Assembly: GCA_965261645.1 (NCBI GenBank)
Contig: CBDHDJ010000004.1
Span: 2,164,590 to 2,228,589 of the forward strand
Source of the DNA: CBDHDJ01 sp965261645
GTDB lineage: Bacteria > Pseudomonadota > Alphaproteobacteria > SHVV01
Direction: 5' to 3'
Length of the DNA: 64,000 nucleotides
Shown: positions 17,256 through 26,786 of the stretch, piece by piece
Layout of the letters: each line of letters begins with the position of its first letter
Numbering within the stretch: the stretch's first letter is position 1
Translations under genes and position numbers: made by a program
Notes under the pieces: generated by a model
Databases searched by the model: none
Told to the model about the DNA's origin: nothing
Seen by the model: the letters and a program-made list of their open reading frames with translations, nothing else

Positions 17256-18250
17256 GGTATCCCGCATCCGAGAAGCTGGAGATCATCCGCCTGGTCGAGC
17301 AGTCCCACCTGGGCGTCGGGTCCACTTTGGACAAGCTGGGCATTCCGAAGACCACCTTTTATCGCTGGTACGATCGCTTTCTGGCCTTTGGCGACGCCGG
17401 TCTTGAGGATCGCAACAGCAGCCCAGGCCGGGTGTGGAACCGGATCCCGGATGATGTCCGGGGGCAGATCATCGATCTTGCCCTGGAGGAGACGCAACTG
17501 TCGCCCCGGGAACTGGCCGTCAGGTTTACGGACACCAGGGGCTACTTTGTCTCGGAAGCCTCGGTTTACCGGCTTCTCAAGGCCCACGACCTGATCACCA
17601 GCCCCGCTTTCGCGGTCATCAAGGCAGCCGATGAGTTCCGCGACAAGACCACGGCGCCGAACCAGCTGTGGCAGACCGACTTCACCTATCTCAAGGTCAT
17701 CGGCTGGGGCTGGTTTTACCTGTCGACCATCCTGGACGACTATTCCCGCTACATCATTGCTTGGAAGCTCTGCACCAACATGACGGCGGACGATGTGACG
17801 GCAACACTGAAGTTGGCGCTAGAAGCCTCAGGCTGCAATCGCGCCAATGTCGTCCACAAGCCGAAGCTGCTCAGCGACAACGGCTCGTCCTATATCTCCG
17901 GCGATCTGGCTGAATGGCTCGAGGACCACGGTATGGATCACGTTCGGGGCGCACCGTATCACCCGCAAACCCAGGGCAAGATCGAGCGCTGGCATCAAAC
18001 GCTGAAGAACCGGATCCTGCTTGAAAATTATTATCTACCCGGCGATCTCGAAAACCAGATCAGCGCCTTCGTCGATCACTACAACAACCAACGCTACCAC
18101 GAGAGCATCGGCAACGTAACTCCAGCCGACGCCTACTTTGGACGCCACACCGCCATCATCGAAAAGAGAAAAAAAGATCAAAAAACTGACCACCCAAAAC
18201 CGCCGCTTGAACCATCAAAGCCAAGCGTGTCAACGGCGGAGCAAAATTAG
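17252..18250 (+). pseudogene. IS3-type transposase OrfB (copy C), 3' end displaced by IS21
   Basis: All three catalytic residues are present (LWQTDFTYL, LLSDNGSSY, GKIERWHQTLK). The last dozen or so family residues are replaced by IS21 terminal sequence (SVSTAEQN then stop). The lost tail is basic and variable, so the protein might still fold, but the element's right end is now 2.6 kb away. Confidence 0.75.
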
Positions 18251-18427
18251 TCCACCCGGGCGGAGTAAAACTAGTCCACTTAACGTTATGCGGTACGCGG
18301 TGTTGGGGGGTTGTCCCGGTAGTCCATAGGAGGGACCCGCGCTGCTTCGTGTAGCGCTTGCGTTACGCGGAGCGAAGCAGCGTGGGAGGTTCCTGTGGAC
18401 CCACCGGGTCAACCATTGCACCGGCGG

Positions 18428-19198
18428 TTAAGCAGGTATTTTGGGGAATTTCCGCCGTTTTTGGCTTTGGTTGAGACGATAGCTCTCGCCGTTCATTTCC
18501 AGGATATGGACATGGTGGGTGAGGCGGTCCAGCAAAGCCCCGGTCAGGCGTTCCGAGCCGAATATCTCCGTCCACTCATCGAACGGCAAGTTGGAGGTCA
18601 CCAGGATCGAGCCCCGCTCGTAGCGCTGGCTGAAGACTTCGAACAGCAGCTCGGCGCCGGTCTTCGAGAGCGGCACGAAGCCGAGTTCGTCGATGATCAG
18701 AAGGTGATACTTTGCCAGTTGCTTCTGCAGGCGCAACAGGCGTTTTTCATCCCTGGCCTCCATCAGTTCATGAACCAGGGCAGCGGCCGTGAGGAAGCCG
18801 ACGGAGAGCCCCTTTTGGCAGGCCGCCAGACCGAGACCGAGGGCGATATGGGTCTTGCCGGTTCCGCTGTTGCCGAGCGCGATGATATTCTCACGACGCT
18901 CGACGTATTCGCATCGCGCCAACTCCAGAACCAGCATCTTGTTGAGCGATGCGATGGCCTTGAAGTCGAAGCTGTCGAGGCTTTTGACGGCGGGGAACCT
19001 GGCCTGTCTGATCCGCCGCTCGACCATGCGGCGCTCACGGTCGATCAGTTCCAACTCGGTCAGACGGACAAGATACCGCACATGGTCGGCGCCCTCGGTG
19101 GCGCATTGGCGGGCCAGCTTGTCGTATTCGCGCAGGAACGTCGGCAGTTTCAGGGTCTTGAGGTGATGGGCCAGCAACACTTGCGGCGTATCGGTCAT
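18428..19198 (-). CDS. istB: IS21 helper ATPase IstB
   Basis: 256 residues, AAA+-type ATPase that assists the IstA transposase in target selection. Walker A GNSGTGKTHIALGLG and Walker B HLLIIDELGFVP are intact, with the sensor-like SILVTSNLPFDEW and the C-terminal RLTHHVHILEMNGESYR. The start at 19198 overlaps the istA stop. Confidence 0.93.
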   Translation of the reverse strand: MTDTPQVLLAHHLKTLKLPTFLREYDKLARQCATEGADHVRYLVRLTELELIDRERRMVERRIRQARFPAVKSLDSFDFKAIASLNKMLVLELARCEYVERRENIIALGNSGTGKTHIALGLGLAACQKGLSVGFLTAAALVHELMEARDEKRLLRLQKQLAKYHLLIIDELGFVPLSKTGAELLFEVFSQRYERGSILVTSNLPFDEWTEIFGSERLTGALLDRLTHHVHILEMNGESYRLNQSQKRRKFPKIPA

Positions 19199-20709
19199 GA
19201 CGCGCCTCCACCCAACAAGCTCATATAACTGGCGGCGGCCGTGGTCGCCACGTTGGCCCGAGGCAGGTAGGGATAGATATCCAGGTCGAGTTTGGGCGGG
19301 CGTCGCTCGATACGGCACAGCACAAGGTGTTTGACGGCGTCGTAGCCGATCGCACCCAGGCGCAGGGCGTCCTTCACCGCGCCGTGAAGCACCTCGAGAT
19401 CGAAGGTCTCCAGAAGCCGAAGGACCTGGACGTATTCCCGCTTGCCGGCCTTGCCCATGCGCGCCTACAGGAGACGGCGCAGGGTTGGGAAGGCATCAGG
19501 CAGTTCCCATCCGGCTAGCGGCGCGGCCTGATCCAGGGCGCCGATCTTGTGCTCCAGCAAAGGCAGGTAGTGGATCGGATCGAAGACCATATCTTCCCGG
19601 TCGTAGGAACGGGGGTGTCGGGCAATGATCCCGGCGCCGCAACCGATAACCACCTCGTGGACATAGCCACGGATCCAGACTTCCTGATGGCCGTAGGCGA
19701 CGGGCACGGAATAGTCATTCGTCCGGTAGCGCACCAGGGACAGCGAGTTGACCCGCGTGCCCTGCTTGTCGCACGCGTCGAACGGTGCCGGCAGTGGCCT
19801 CTTCAACGCTTCGCGGTCACGCACAAACCGTTCGCCGATGCTCTCGCGGTGGCCGCGCAGGACGTTGCCTTGCCGGTTGCGGCATTGCTCTTCCAGGTGG
19901 CCATTGAAGGCGTCCCAGCTCGCGAACCGGGGAAGCGGCGTCATGAAGTTCCGCCGGGCATAGCCGACCACCCCCTCCACATTGCCTTTGTCGTTACCCT
20001 TGCCGGGACGGCCGTAGCGGTCCTCGAAGAGGTAATGGGACTGCAGCCCGCTGAACGGCCGCGTTCGTTGCCGCGTGCCATCTGACAAGATGCGCGACAC
20101 CAGACACTTGTCGTTGTCGTAAAGAATCGATTGGGGAACGCCGCCGAAAAAAACAAAGGCTCTGTTGTGCCCGTCCAGCCAGGCCTCCGTCGTCGCCGCC
20201 GGGTAGGCCGCAACGAAGCAGGCATCGCTGTGGGGAAGTGTCATGACGAAAAAATGCGCCCGATACTTGACGCCGGCGATGATCGCATCCGCCTCGCCAA
20301 AGTCCGCTTGAGCATGGCCCGGAGGATGTGACAACGGCACAAACATCTCACGCCGACGAAGGCGCCGTTCCCGAACGTAATCCTTCACGATGGTCTCTTT
20401 GCCCGTGAAGCCATGTTCGTCGCGAAGGCGCTCGAATATACGCTTCGCCGTGTGGTGCTGCTTACGGTGAACCGTTCGGTCCTCCTCCAGAATACGGTCG
20501 ATGATATCCGTGAAGGGGGCCAGTTTCGGGCGTTTCGGTGGCTGGCGTCGCCGATATCCCGGCGGTTCCGAATGCCGCAGCATCTTCCTCACCGTCTCGC
20601 GCGCAATGCCAAACCGACTTGCCGCCTCTCGCTGGCTCAGACCATCAACATGGCAGGCCAGCCGAACGCGCAGATATAGGTCCACGGTGTACATCCTCCC
20701 GCCTTCCAT
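19195..20709 (-). pseudogene. istA: IS21 transposase IstA with an amber stop
   Basis: The long frame has the IstA HTH (LSQREAASRFGIARETVRKML), an rve core (GHAQADFGEAD, SILYDNDKCLV, KGNVEGVVGYARRNF) and the beta-barrel-like C-terminal part. A TAG at 19465-19467 cuts off the last 90 residues, but the frame continues without shift through ARMGKAGKREYVQVLRLLE to the normal stop overlapping istB. A single base change explains it. The truncated 414-residue product keeps the catalytic residues, so residual function cannot be excluded. Confidence 0.85.
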
Positions 20710-20892
20710 CTCAAAAAAGATCGAAGGCTACAGGTGGCAGAGTTTTACTCCGCCCGCGGCTGGGAAATCCCGCCGCTTCCGTGGACTAATTTGTCACCGC
20801 CGTTCTCACAAGCGGCTTAACATCAAACAAAGATGAGCCAGATCCTCCCTATGAAACACGCTCAACAGTCCCATTTGTTTTGATGACGGACA

Positions 20893-21258
20893 GCGGACAC
20901 TGGAGAGCTGACCACACGCTTCGATGGGCGCGAGCATGTCTATGGCTTCGGCGAGCCGGACAAGCTGGTCCCGGCCTACGCGGCGACGGTGCACAAGAGC
21001 CAGGGCTCGGAGTACCCCACCGTGGTCATCCCGGTGGTGACGCAGCACTACGCGATGCTGCGGCGGAACCTGCTCTACACTGGGGTGACGCGGGGCAAGC
21101 GGCTGGTGGTGCTGGTAGGCCAGAAGAAGGCGGTGGCCATTGCGGTCCTCCTGAGCGCTCCCCAGAACGGCATTCCTACCAGACACAATAGCGCTTGCGC
21201 CCGATCGTCGCTCAGCGCACTGGTCCATACCGATATAGCTTGGCGCCGTTCAGCTTGA
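20893..21258 (+). pseudogene. RecD-like helicase, C-terminal fragment
   Basis: The frame starts at the IS edge and shows GREHVYGFGEPDKLVPAYAA, TVHKSQGSEYPTVVIPV and RRNLLYTGVTRGKRLVVLVG, the UvrD/RecD C-terminal helicase motifs V-VI of RecD2-type enzymes. After VGQKKAVAIAV the sequence departs from the family, so the true 3' end is lost too. Only about 80 of roughly 700 residues remain. Confidence 0.75.
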
Positions 21259-21925
21259 TCCAACGGGTCGCCTCGCCCCGCTGTTCGGTCAAATCTTCAA
21301 CCGTTTGCCAGAATCGATCGGAATGATTGAGTTCGCGCAAATGGGCGATCTCGTGGGCAACCACGTAGCGCAACACGTGATCCGGCGCCATCACCAGACG
21401 CCAGCTGAACGACAGTCGCCCTTCCTGGGAACAACTGCCCCAACGGGATTTGGGATCACGCACTGAGATATGGGTAACCCTCTTGCCGAGGTGCCCGGCC
21501 AGGTCGTGGGCGACGGGCGAGATCAAGCGGCGAGCTTCTTCTCTGAACCAGTCCCCGACCCGCTGAGGCAGATGGGTTGAGGACCCGGAAACATAAATCC
21601 CTCCATCTTTCCGCCATACGCCGCGCCGGGCGTCGGGGACATGGCGGATCACATGGGGCTCGTCAAGAAACGGCACGGTTGTGCCGTCAGCGAAAGGAAT
21701 AGGCGGCAAAAGCGCCGCCAGGCAGTCGGCGATCCAATCCGCCTTATCAATCGCAAAAGCGATGGCCGCGGCTTTGCTCACGCGCCGCGGTTTGACCAGA
21801 ACAACACGGCCCTTGACAGGGTCGGCGCGCAGCCCCAACCGCCGTGCCCGCGCGTTGGTGAGCAGATGAACGGGGAGGTTCTGGTGCTCAAGGCGCAGAA
21901 CGATATCTTCCCCCACTTGGCTCAT
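21212..21925 (-). CDS. YgjP-type M48-like metallopeptidase (DUF45)
   Basis: 237 residues, matching the usual length. The family signature is complete: KSRWGSCSQEGRLSFSWRLV, APDHVLRYVVAHEIAHL, and NHSDRFWQTVED. HEIAH plus the downstream His form the zinc site. The cellular substrate of this family is poorly known; a cytosolic location is likely because no signal peptide is seen. It overlaps the tail of the RecD-like remnant on the other strand by 47 bases. Confidence 0.88.
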   Translation of the reverse strand: MSQVGEDIVLRLEHQNLPVHLLTNARARRLGLRADPVKGRVVLVKPRRVSKAAAIAFAIDKADWIADCLAALLPPIPFADGTTVPFLDEPHVIRHVPDARRGVWRKDGGIYVSGSSTHLPQRVGDWFREEARRLISPVAHDLAGHLGKRVTHISVRDPKSRWGSCSQEGRLSFSWRLVMAPDHVLRYVVAHEIAHLRELNHSDRFWQTVEDLTEQRGEATRWIKLNGAKLYRYGPVR

Positions 21926-22067
21926 ACCAGTTTGTTTACCAGACAGATTGTGCCTCCAAAGATTTGGCGCCTACCGCGGCGCCGTCACCACACCATCGAA
22001 ACGGATACACGTCGACCGATTCATAGGCGCTGATGCACCCGCATATCGCGAGGGTGCAGATCGGCGA

Positions 22068-22751
22068 TTAGCGGCAGAACGGCCAGACTTGATACCAGGA
22101 GTCGCACCGAAAGCTGGATTCACAGCGCACAAGCTGCGCTCTATAACGATCCGAGGTCGCAGCGACCCGCCGGGCGGCACTCTGCACCTTCGGTTTGTCC
22201 CTCCAGGTGCCCCGCCGATAACCGCCTTGCCCTTCGTGGTAGGCGAGGTAGAGGTGCTGCGCGTCGGTGAGGGGTATGCCGAGCTGACGCCTGGTTCGCT
22301 GGTTGTACCAGCCGATGAAGTCCAGGGCATCTTCCATGTCGCCGCGGCTGCGGAACAGACGTCCCCGCTCCGCTTGGTATTCGTTCCAGACCGGATCCTG
22401 TGCCTGCGCATAACCCTTGGCAGAAGACGGACGGCCGAGCGGTATGAACCAGAGCCATTGGCGCGGCGGACGGGCATCGCCCCGATAACTCGATTCGTGG
22501 CGCACGAACGACATCTGCACGTGGATCGGTGTTCCCCAGCGGCTTACGGACTTCCGAGCATAGTCATACCAGTCGGGGTACTGCCGGAACACCTCGCAGA
22601 TATCCGCCTGTCGTGTCGGCGGCGATGCGGTGCCACAGCCGGCGAGCGGTATCAATGCGGCCAACAACACCGCCGCGACCAATTTGGGGGAATCGCAGAC
22701 CGCTGTCCGCAAGTCGGACAGCAGGAAAGGCAATCGCGCTAGCTGCTGCAT
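22068..22751 (-). CDS. Lytic transglycosylase-like (SLT) lipoprotein
   Basis: 227 residues. A hydrophobic segment ending LIPLAGC gives a lipobox, so the mature protein is probably anchored at Cys39 in the outer membrane. The SLT-type domain is recognisable from YPDWYDYARKSVSRWGTPIH, SFVRHESSYRGDARPP (with the catalytic-type Glu), FIGWYNQRTRRQLGI and HLYLAYHEGQGGY. Such proteins cleave peptidoglycan glycan strands. It stands alone, 142 bases from the metallopeptidase gene in the same direction. Confidence 0.82.
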   Translation of the reverse strand: MQQLARLPFLLSDLRTAVCDSPKLVAAVLLAALIPLAGCGTASPPTRQADICEVFRQYPDWYDYARKSVSRWGTPIHVQMSFVRHESSYRGDARPPRQWLWFIPLGRPSSAKGYAQAQDPVWNEYQAERGRLFRSRGDMEDALDFIGWYNQRTRRQLGIPLTDAQHLYLAYHEGQGGYRRGTWRDKPKVQSAARRVAATSDRYRAQLVRCESSFRCDSWYQVWPFCR

Positions 22752-23416
22752 GCGGTCCTCTTACTGATTTCCCCCGCCTCAAATTCTTCCTCGGGGCCCG
22801 GGCGATCGCCCACACCGGCCAATCACAACATTCTATGTTGGTGACGCGTGCATTGAGATGCATCATAAACTTCCGCTAGCTGACATGCAGCCCGGACACA
22901 ATACGCAACTAGTCTAGAGGACATAATGTGCCTGTGCGTAAATTGTCACCGGATCATTCATCGCGAGTTCCGGAATGCTGATTGATAAGCCTAGTGGCTG
23001 TGAGGTGATCTGGCCTGGACGCCTGCAGGCTCGGTCTCGAACGTGTCGGCGATGACATCGAGGGTCAGCGAACACTCGCCGCACGGCAGCGCTGTCAGAT
23101 CAAGGCTTGGCTTTTACAAATCATGGTTACACACTGCGCCGCGCCAAAGGCAAGGGCGCATCGGGCATCATCGTATACAAGAGTGAAAAGGCAAAAGAAG
23201 CATTCGCCCCGTCTTCAAAAATAGAGTTGGACCCGCCTCGCCAAGAAGGGACGGCAGCTATGCCCGGGCCGGTGGCGCCGTGACCGGTTTGCGCACCAGC
23301 GGTGCGAACCTGCGTGAGATCGGATTGGCGATGGCGTGCCGGAAAGGTGGGTCAGGGCCTGCGGGGAGTGCCGTCACCCCCATGGCTCCGGATCGAATCG
23401 CGCTGGTTTCGAGAGC
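22752..23416. other. Intergenic region with unassigned remnants
   Basis: No full gene. On the minus strand near 23000-23100 a short frame ends with SLTLDVIADTFETEP, and on the plus strand about 23115-23283 a frame reads LRRAKGKGASGIIVYKSE to a stop; both look like tails of lost genes but match no family I can name. No tRNA or clear terminator is seen. Confidence 0.4.
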
Positions 23417-24085
23417 ATGACGTCACAACCGATAACGCCTGCGCTCTTCGATTTTCTGCGCGACCTCAAGTCCAGCAATGAGCGGCAATGGTTCGAGGCG
23501 AACAAGGAACGCTACGGAACCGAGGTGCGTGATCCCGTGCTTGATTTCACCGTGGCTTTTGCACAGCCGCTGAAGGAGATTAGCCCGCATTTTCTTGCCT
23601 ATCCGCGGGCCAACGGCGGTTTGCTGTTCCGGATTTATCGCGATACCCGATTCTCCAAGGACAAGACGCCCTACAAGACCAATGTGGGCGCTCATTTCCG
23701 CCATGCTGCCGGCAAGGATGCCCATGCGCCGGGCTTCTATCTCCACCTTGAGCCTGGAACTTGTTTTGCCGGTTGCGGCATCTGGCACCCCGACAACCAT
23801 ACGCTTGGTAGAATACGCGGCGCGATCATCGACCTGCCAGACGAGTGGAGGCGCATCACAACCGCCAAAGCTTTCCGTGAAACCTTTGAGTTGATGGGTG
23901 AGTCTCTCAAGCGCCCGCCCCGAGGTTGCGACCCTGAGCATCCGTTGATGGAAGAGGGCAAGGACCGCACCGCGCTGATCGCGGCCATGGTGGAAAACCC
24001 GATCCTGATTGAGCGACCTATCGTGGTGAATGGCGACACGGTCGCACTCGGGCGGCCACCGGAAAACGTGATTGCCATCCTCTGA
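23417..24085 (+). CDS. DUF2461 protein fused to an arsenate-reductase (ArsC) tail
   Basis: 222 residues. Residues 1 to about 178 are a DUF2461 (TIGR02453) protein: FLRDLKSSNERQWFEANKER, GLLFRIYRDTRFSKDKTPYK and KRPPRGCDPEHPL are its hallmarks; its function is unknown. From about residue 180 the sequence is instead the C-terminus of glutaredoxin-type arsenate reductase (NPILIERPIVVNGD, GRPPENV). The N-terminal ArsC part with its catalytic Cys is absent. The simplest reading is an in-frame deletion joining two neighbouring genes. The junction leaves one continuous frame, so a chimeric protein may be made, but arsenate reduction is not expected. Confidence 0.8.
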   Translation: MTSQPITPALFDFLRDLKSSNERQWFEANKERYGTEVRDPVLDFTVAFAQPLKEISPHFLAYPRANGGLLFRIYRDTRFSKDKTPYKTNVGAHFRHAAGKDAHAPGFYLHLEPGTCFAGCGIWHPDNHTLGRIRGAIIDLPDEWRRITTAKAFRETFELMGESLKRPPRGCDPEHPLMEEGKDRTALIAAMVENPILIERPIVVNGDTVALGRPPENVIAIL

Positions 24086-26183
24086 CCGCACAATCCAGCC
24101 GCCGCGCGCCGCGCGCCGCGAGAAAGTCACCGAGCGGCACGGCCACCGGCTGGTCGACCCTTACGCGTGGCTGCGCGATCCCGACTGGCAGCGCGTCATG
24201 CGCGAGCCGGAGGCGTTGCAACAGGACATTCGCGACTATCTCGAGGCAGAAATTGCCTTCACCGATGCCGCGCTGGCGCCGATAAAACAACTGCGCGAGG
24301 ATCTCGTCACCGAACTCAAGGCACGTATCAAGGAAGAGGACAGCACGGTCCCGACGCCGGACGGGCCGTGGGCCTATTACCGTCGTTTTGTCACGGGCGG
24401 TCAGTACCCGATCCTGTGCTGCCAGCCGCGCAACGCGGCAGACGACGCGCAGGAGCACATCCTGCTGGATGGCAACCGCGAGTCGGAGGGCCAAAGCTTT
24501 TTCGCCATCCACGGTACGGCGCATACATCGGATCATGGCCTGTTCGCTTATGCGGTGGACAATAACGGCTCCGAATACTGCACCGTGCGGGTCAAGGCAC
24601 TCGACACGGGGAAGCTGCTCGACGATATGCTTGAGAATGCCCAGGGCGACATGGCGTGGTCGGCCGACGGGCAATGGCTGTTCTACACGGTTCTCGACGA
24701 CAATCACCGGCCGTCCAAAGTCATGCGCCATCGCATCGGCACGGCGACGGATGGGGACACCCCGATCTACGAGGAAACCGATGCGGGCTTTTTCCTCCGT
24801 ATCGGCAAGACCGAGAGCGGCCGTTTCATCCGGATCGACGCGCATGATCATGCCGACACATCGGAAGTCAGGCTGATCGATGCCTGCGCTCCCGAAGGAC
24901 CGGCACGGCTGATCGCCGAACGCAGCACCGGCATCACCTATGATGTCGGCGATCACGGTGGGCGGCTGTTGATCCGGACGAACGCGGATGGTGCGGTCGA
25001 TTTCAAGATCGTTGAGGCGCCGCTGGCCGATCCGGCGCCATCGAACTGGCGCGATGTTGTGGCGCATAAAGCCGGATGCCTGATCCGCTCAATGATCGTG
25101 TTCGAGGATTACCTGGTGCGTCTGGAGCGCGAGAACGCGCTACCGCGGATCGTCATCCGGTCGCTGACCGACGGTGTCGAGCATGGGATCGCCTTCGACG
25201 AGGACGCCTATGATCTCTCCCTGATGCCGGGCTACGAATTCGCCACCACGACGTTGCGTTTTTCCTACAGCTCACCGACCACGCCGCAGCGGGTTTACGA
25301 CTATGACATGGCGTCGCGGGATCGTGTGTTGCGCAAGGAGCAGGAAATTCCATCGGGCTACGATCCCGACGCCTATGTCTGCCGCCGGCTTTTCGCGCCC
25401 AGCCATGACGGGGTAAGAGTGCCAGTCACCGTGCTGCATGCCAGGGTCACGCCAATCGATGGCACGGCGCCGATGCTGCTTTACGGCTACGGATCCTACG
25501 GTTTCGCCATGCCAGCATCGTTTTCGCCGCATATCCTGAGCTTGGTCGATCGCGGTTTCGTCTATGCGATCGCGCATATACGCGGCGGCACGGAAGGTGG
25601 CTATGGCTGGTATCTCGATGGCAAGCTGAAGAAGAAGAATACCACCTTTCTCGATTTTATCGCGGCCGCCGAGCATCTGATCGCATATGACTACACGGCG
25701 GCCGGCAATATCGTGGCCCAAGGCCGCAGCGCCGGCGGCATGCTGGTGGGTGCTGTCGCCAACATGCGCCCCGATCTGTTCAAGGGAATTCTGGGCGAGG
25801 TCCCATTCGTTGATGTGATCAACACCATTTCGGACGAGTCGCTGCCGTTGACCCCGCCGGAATGGGTGGAATGGGGCGATCCGATCCGCGATGCTGGAGC
25901 ATTCAAGGACATGCTGTCCTATTGCCCCTATTCCAATATCCGCGATCAGGCCTATCCCAACGTGCTCGCCACCGGCGGGCTTGCCGATCCGCGCGTGACC
26001 TATTGGGAGCCCGCCAAATGGGCTGCCAAGCTACGCCACCACAATACCGGTGACAGTGAGATCCTGCTGTGGATCAATATGGAAGCCGGCCACGGCGGCG
26101 CCTCGGGCCGGTTCGATCGGCTAAAGGAAATCGCGCTGTCCTATGGCTTCGCATTGATGGTGACAGGCAAGCTCGACCCTTGA
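24072..26183 (+). CDS. ptrB: Oligopeptidase B (S9A prolyl oligopeptidase family)
   Basis: 703 residues, full length. The N-terminal beta-propeller (residues about 70-410) begins after HGHRLVDPYAWLRDP; the alpha/beta-hydrolase domain holds the triad Ser553 (GRSAGG), Asp639 (GLADPRV) and His674 (EAGHGG). IRGGTEGGYGWY and YGYGSYGFAMP are typical of the family, which cleaves short peptides after basic residues in the cytosol. The likely start is TTG at 24072, overlapping the upstream gene by 14 bases, a coupling that was presumably originally with arsC. Confidence 0.92.
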   Translation: MPSSDRTIQPPRAARREKVTERHGHRLVDPYAWLRDPDWQRVMREPEALQQDIRDYLEAEIAFTDAALAPIKQLREDLVTELKARIKEEDSTVPTPDGPWAYYRRFVTGGQYPILCCQPRNAADDAQEHILLDGNRESEGQSFFAIHGTAHTSDHGLFAYAVDNNGSEYCTVRVKALDTGKLLDDMLENAQGDMAWSADGQWLFYTVLDDNHRPSKVMRHRIGTATDGDTPIYEETDAGFFLRIGKTESGRFIRIDAHDHADTSEVRLIDACAPEGPARLIAERSTGITYDVGDHGGRLLIRTNADGAVDFKIVEAPLADPAPSNWRDVVAHKAGCLIRSMIVFEDYLVRLERENALPRIVIRSLTDGVEHGIAFDEDAYDLSLMPGYEFATTTLRFSYSSPTTPQRVYDYDMASRDRVLRKEQEIPSGYDPDAYVCRRLFAPSHDGVRVPVTVLHARVTPIDGTAPMLLYGYGSYGFAMPASFSPHILSLVDRGFVYAIAHIRGGTEGGYGWYLDGKLKKKNTTFLDFIAAAEHLIAYDYTAAGNIVAQGRSAGGMLVGAVANMRPDLFKGILGEVPFVDVINTISDESLPLTPPEWVEWGDPIRDAGAFKDMLSYCPYSNIRDQAYPNVLATGGLADPRVTYWEPAKWAAKLRHHNTGDSEILLWINMEAGHGGASGRFDRLKEIALSYGFALMVTGKLDP

Positions 26184-26297
26184 ACCGTGCCTTCAATTCA
26201 AAAGACGCGGCCCTGCAGCATGTCCGGCCCTCTCTGCCAACCTCACTGAGACACCGGCCCCCTTGGAATTGCTGTAGGGCGGTGGAGGTGAATACCA

Positions 26298-26786
26298 ATG
26301 ACCGCAGAGAGAGAATCGATGACATTGCAAGAGATGGACGCTCCGGCCTTGGGGGTCGAGGAGCGTCGCGACGAGGCCCCCGGAGCCGGAGCCAGCCACG
26401 CACGGCCAACGCCGGACCCGGAGGTCGTGGCCAAGCCGAAGAGGCGCAAGTTCACCGCGCAGTATCGACTGCGGATTCTGGAGGAGGCAGAGAGCTGCAC
26501 GCAGCCCGGCGAGGTGGGCCGGCTGCTTCGCCGCGAGGGGCTGTACAGCTCCCATCTGACGGAATGGCGCAGGGCGCGGCGTGAAGGGTCGCTTCAAGGC
26601 CTGACCCCGAGCAAACGCGGTCGGAAGCCCGCCGAGCGCAACCCCCTCAGCGCGAAGGTGCACGAGCTCGAGGCGAAAGTGGCTCGGCTGGAGAAGGAGC
26701 TGCACACCGCCCATACGATCCTGGACGTCCAGGGAAAAGTTGCCGGGCTGCTGGGATTCAGCCTCGAACACGGGAAGGACTGCTGA
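26298..26786 (+). CDS. IS3-family transposase OrfA
   Basis: 162 residues. A flexible acidic/proline start is followed by the HTH (RRKFTAQYRLRILEEAESC ... GEVGRLLRREGLYSSHLTEW) and a coiled coil (KVHELEAKVARLEKEL). The TGA overlaps the next ATG as TGATG, and no long slippery A-run is apparent at this junction, so OrfA and OrfB may be translated by reinitiation rather than frameshifting. A second ATG seven codons in is an alternative start. Confidence 0.85.
   Translation: MTAERESMTLQEMDAPALGVEERRDEAPGAGASHARPTPDPEVVAKPKRRKFTAQYRLRILEEAESCTQPGEVGRLLRREGLYSSHLTEWRRARREGSLQGLTPSKRGRKPAERNPLSAKVHELEAKVARLEKELHTAHTILDVQGKVAGLLGFSLEHGKDC

Larger units (their letters stand above)
18228..20810 (-). 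mobile_element. IS21-family element (2583 bp)
   Basis: Termini TGTCAACGGCGG on the left and the inverse of TGTGAGAACGGCGG on the right, each followed by repeats of an AAATTAGTCCAC motif as in IS21 ends. The 4-bp duplication agcg flanks it inside OrfB of IS3 copy C. Two genes, istA then istB, are read on the minus strand and overlap by ATGA. About 190 bp at the istB end (18240-18427) is non-coding terminal sequence. Confidence 0.9.
16794..20892 (+). mobile_element. IS3-type element, copy C, interrupted by IS21
   Basis: Left end TGTCTGACGTCAGCGCC at 16794; right end ...TGATGACGGACA at 20892. Removing the IS21 element and one copy of its 4-bp duplication (agcg) restores a 1512-bp element, the same length as copies A and D. 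Flanks (ctcgacgg and gcggacac) do not match, so the original duplication is lost. Confidence 0.85.

Noticed and set aside
22068..22751. Reading the plus strand 21948-22742 as a gene
   Set aside because: That frame has no recognisable motif, while the minus strand shows a lipobox and SLT-type motifs.
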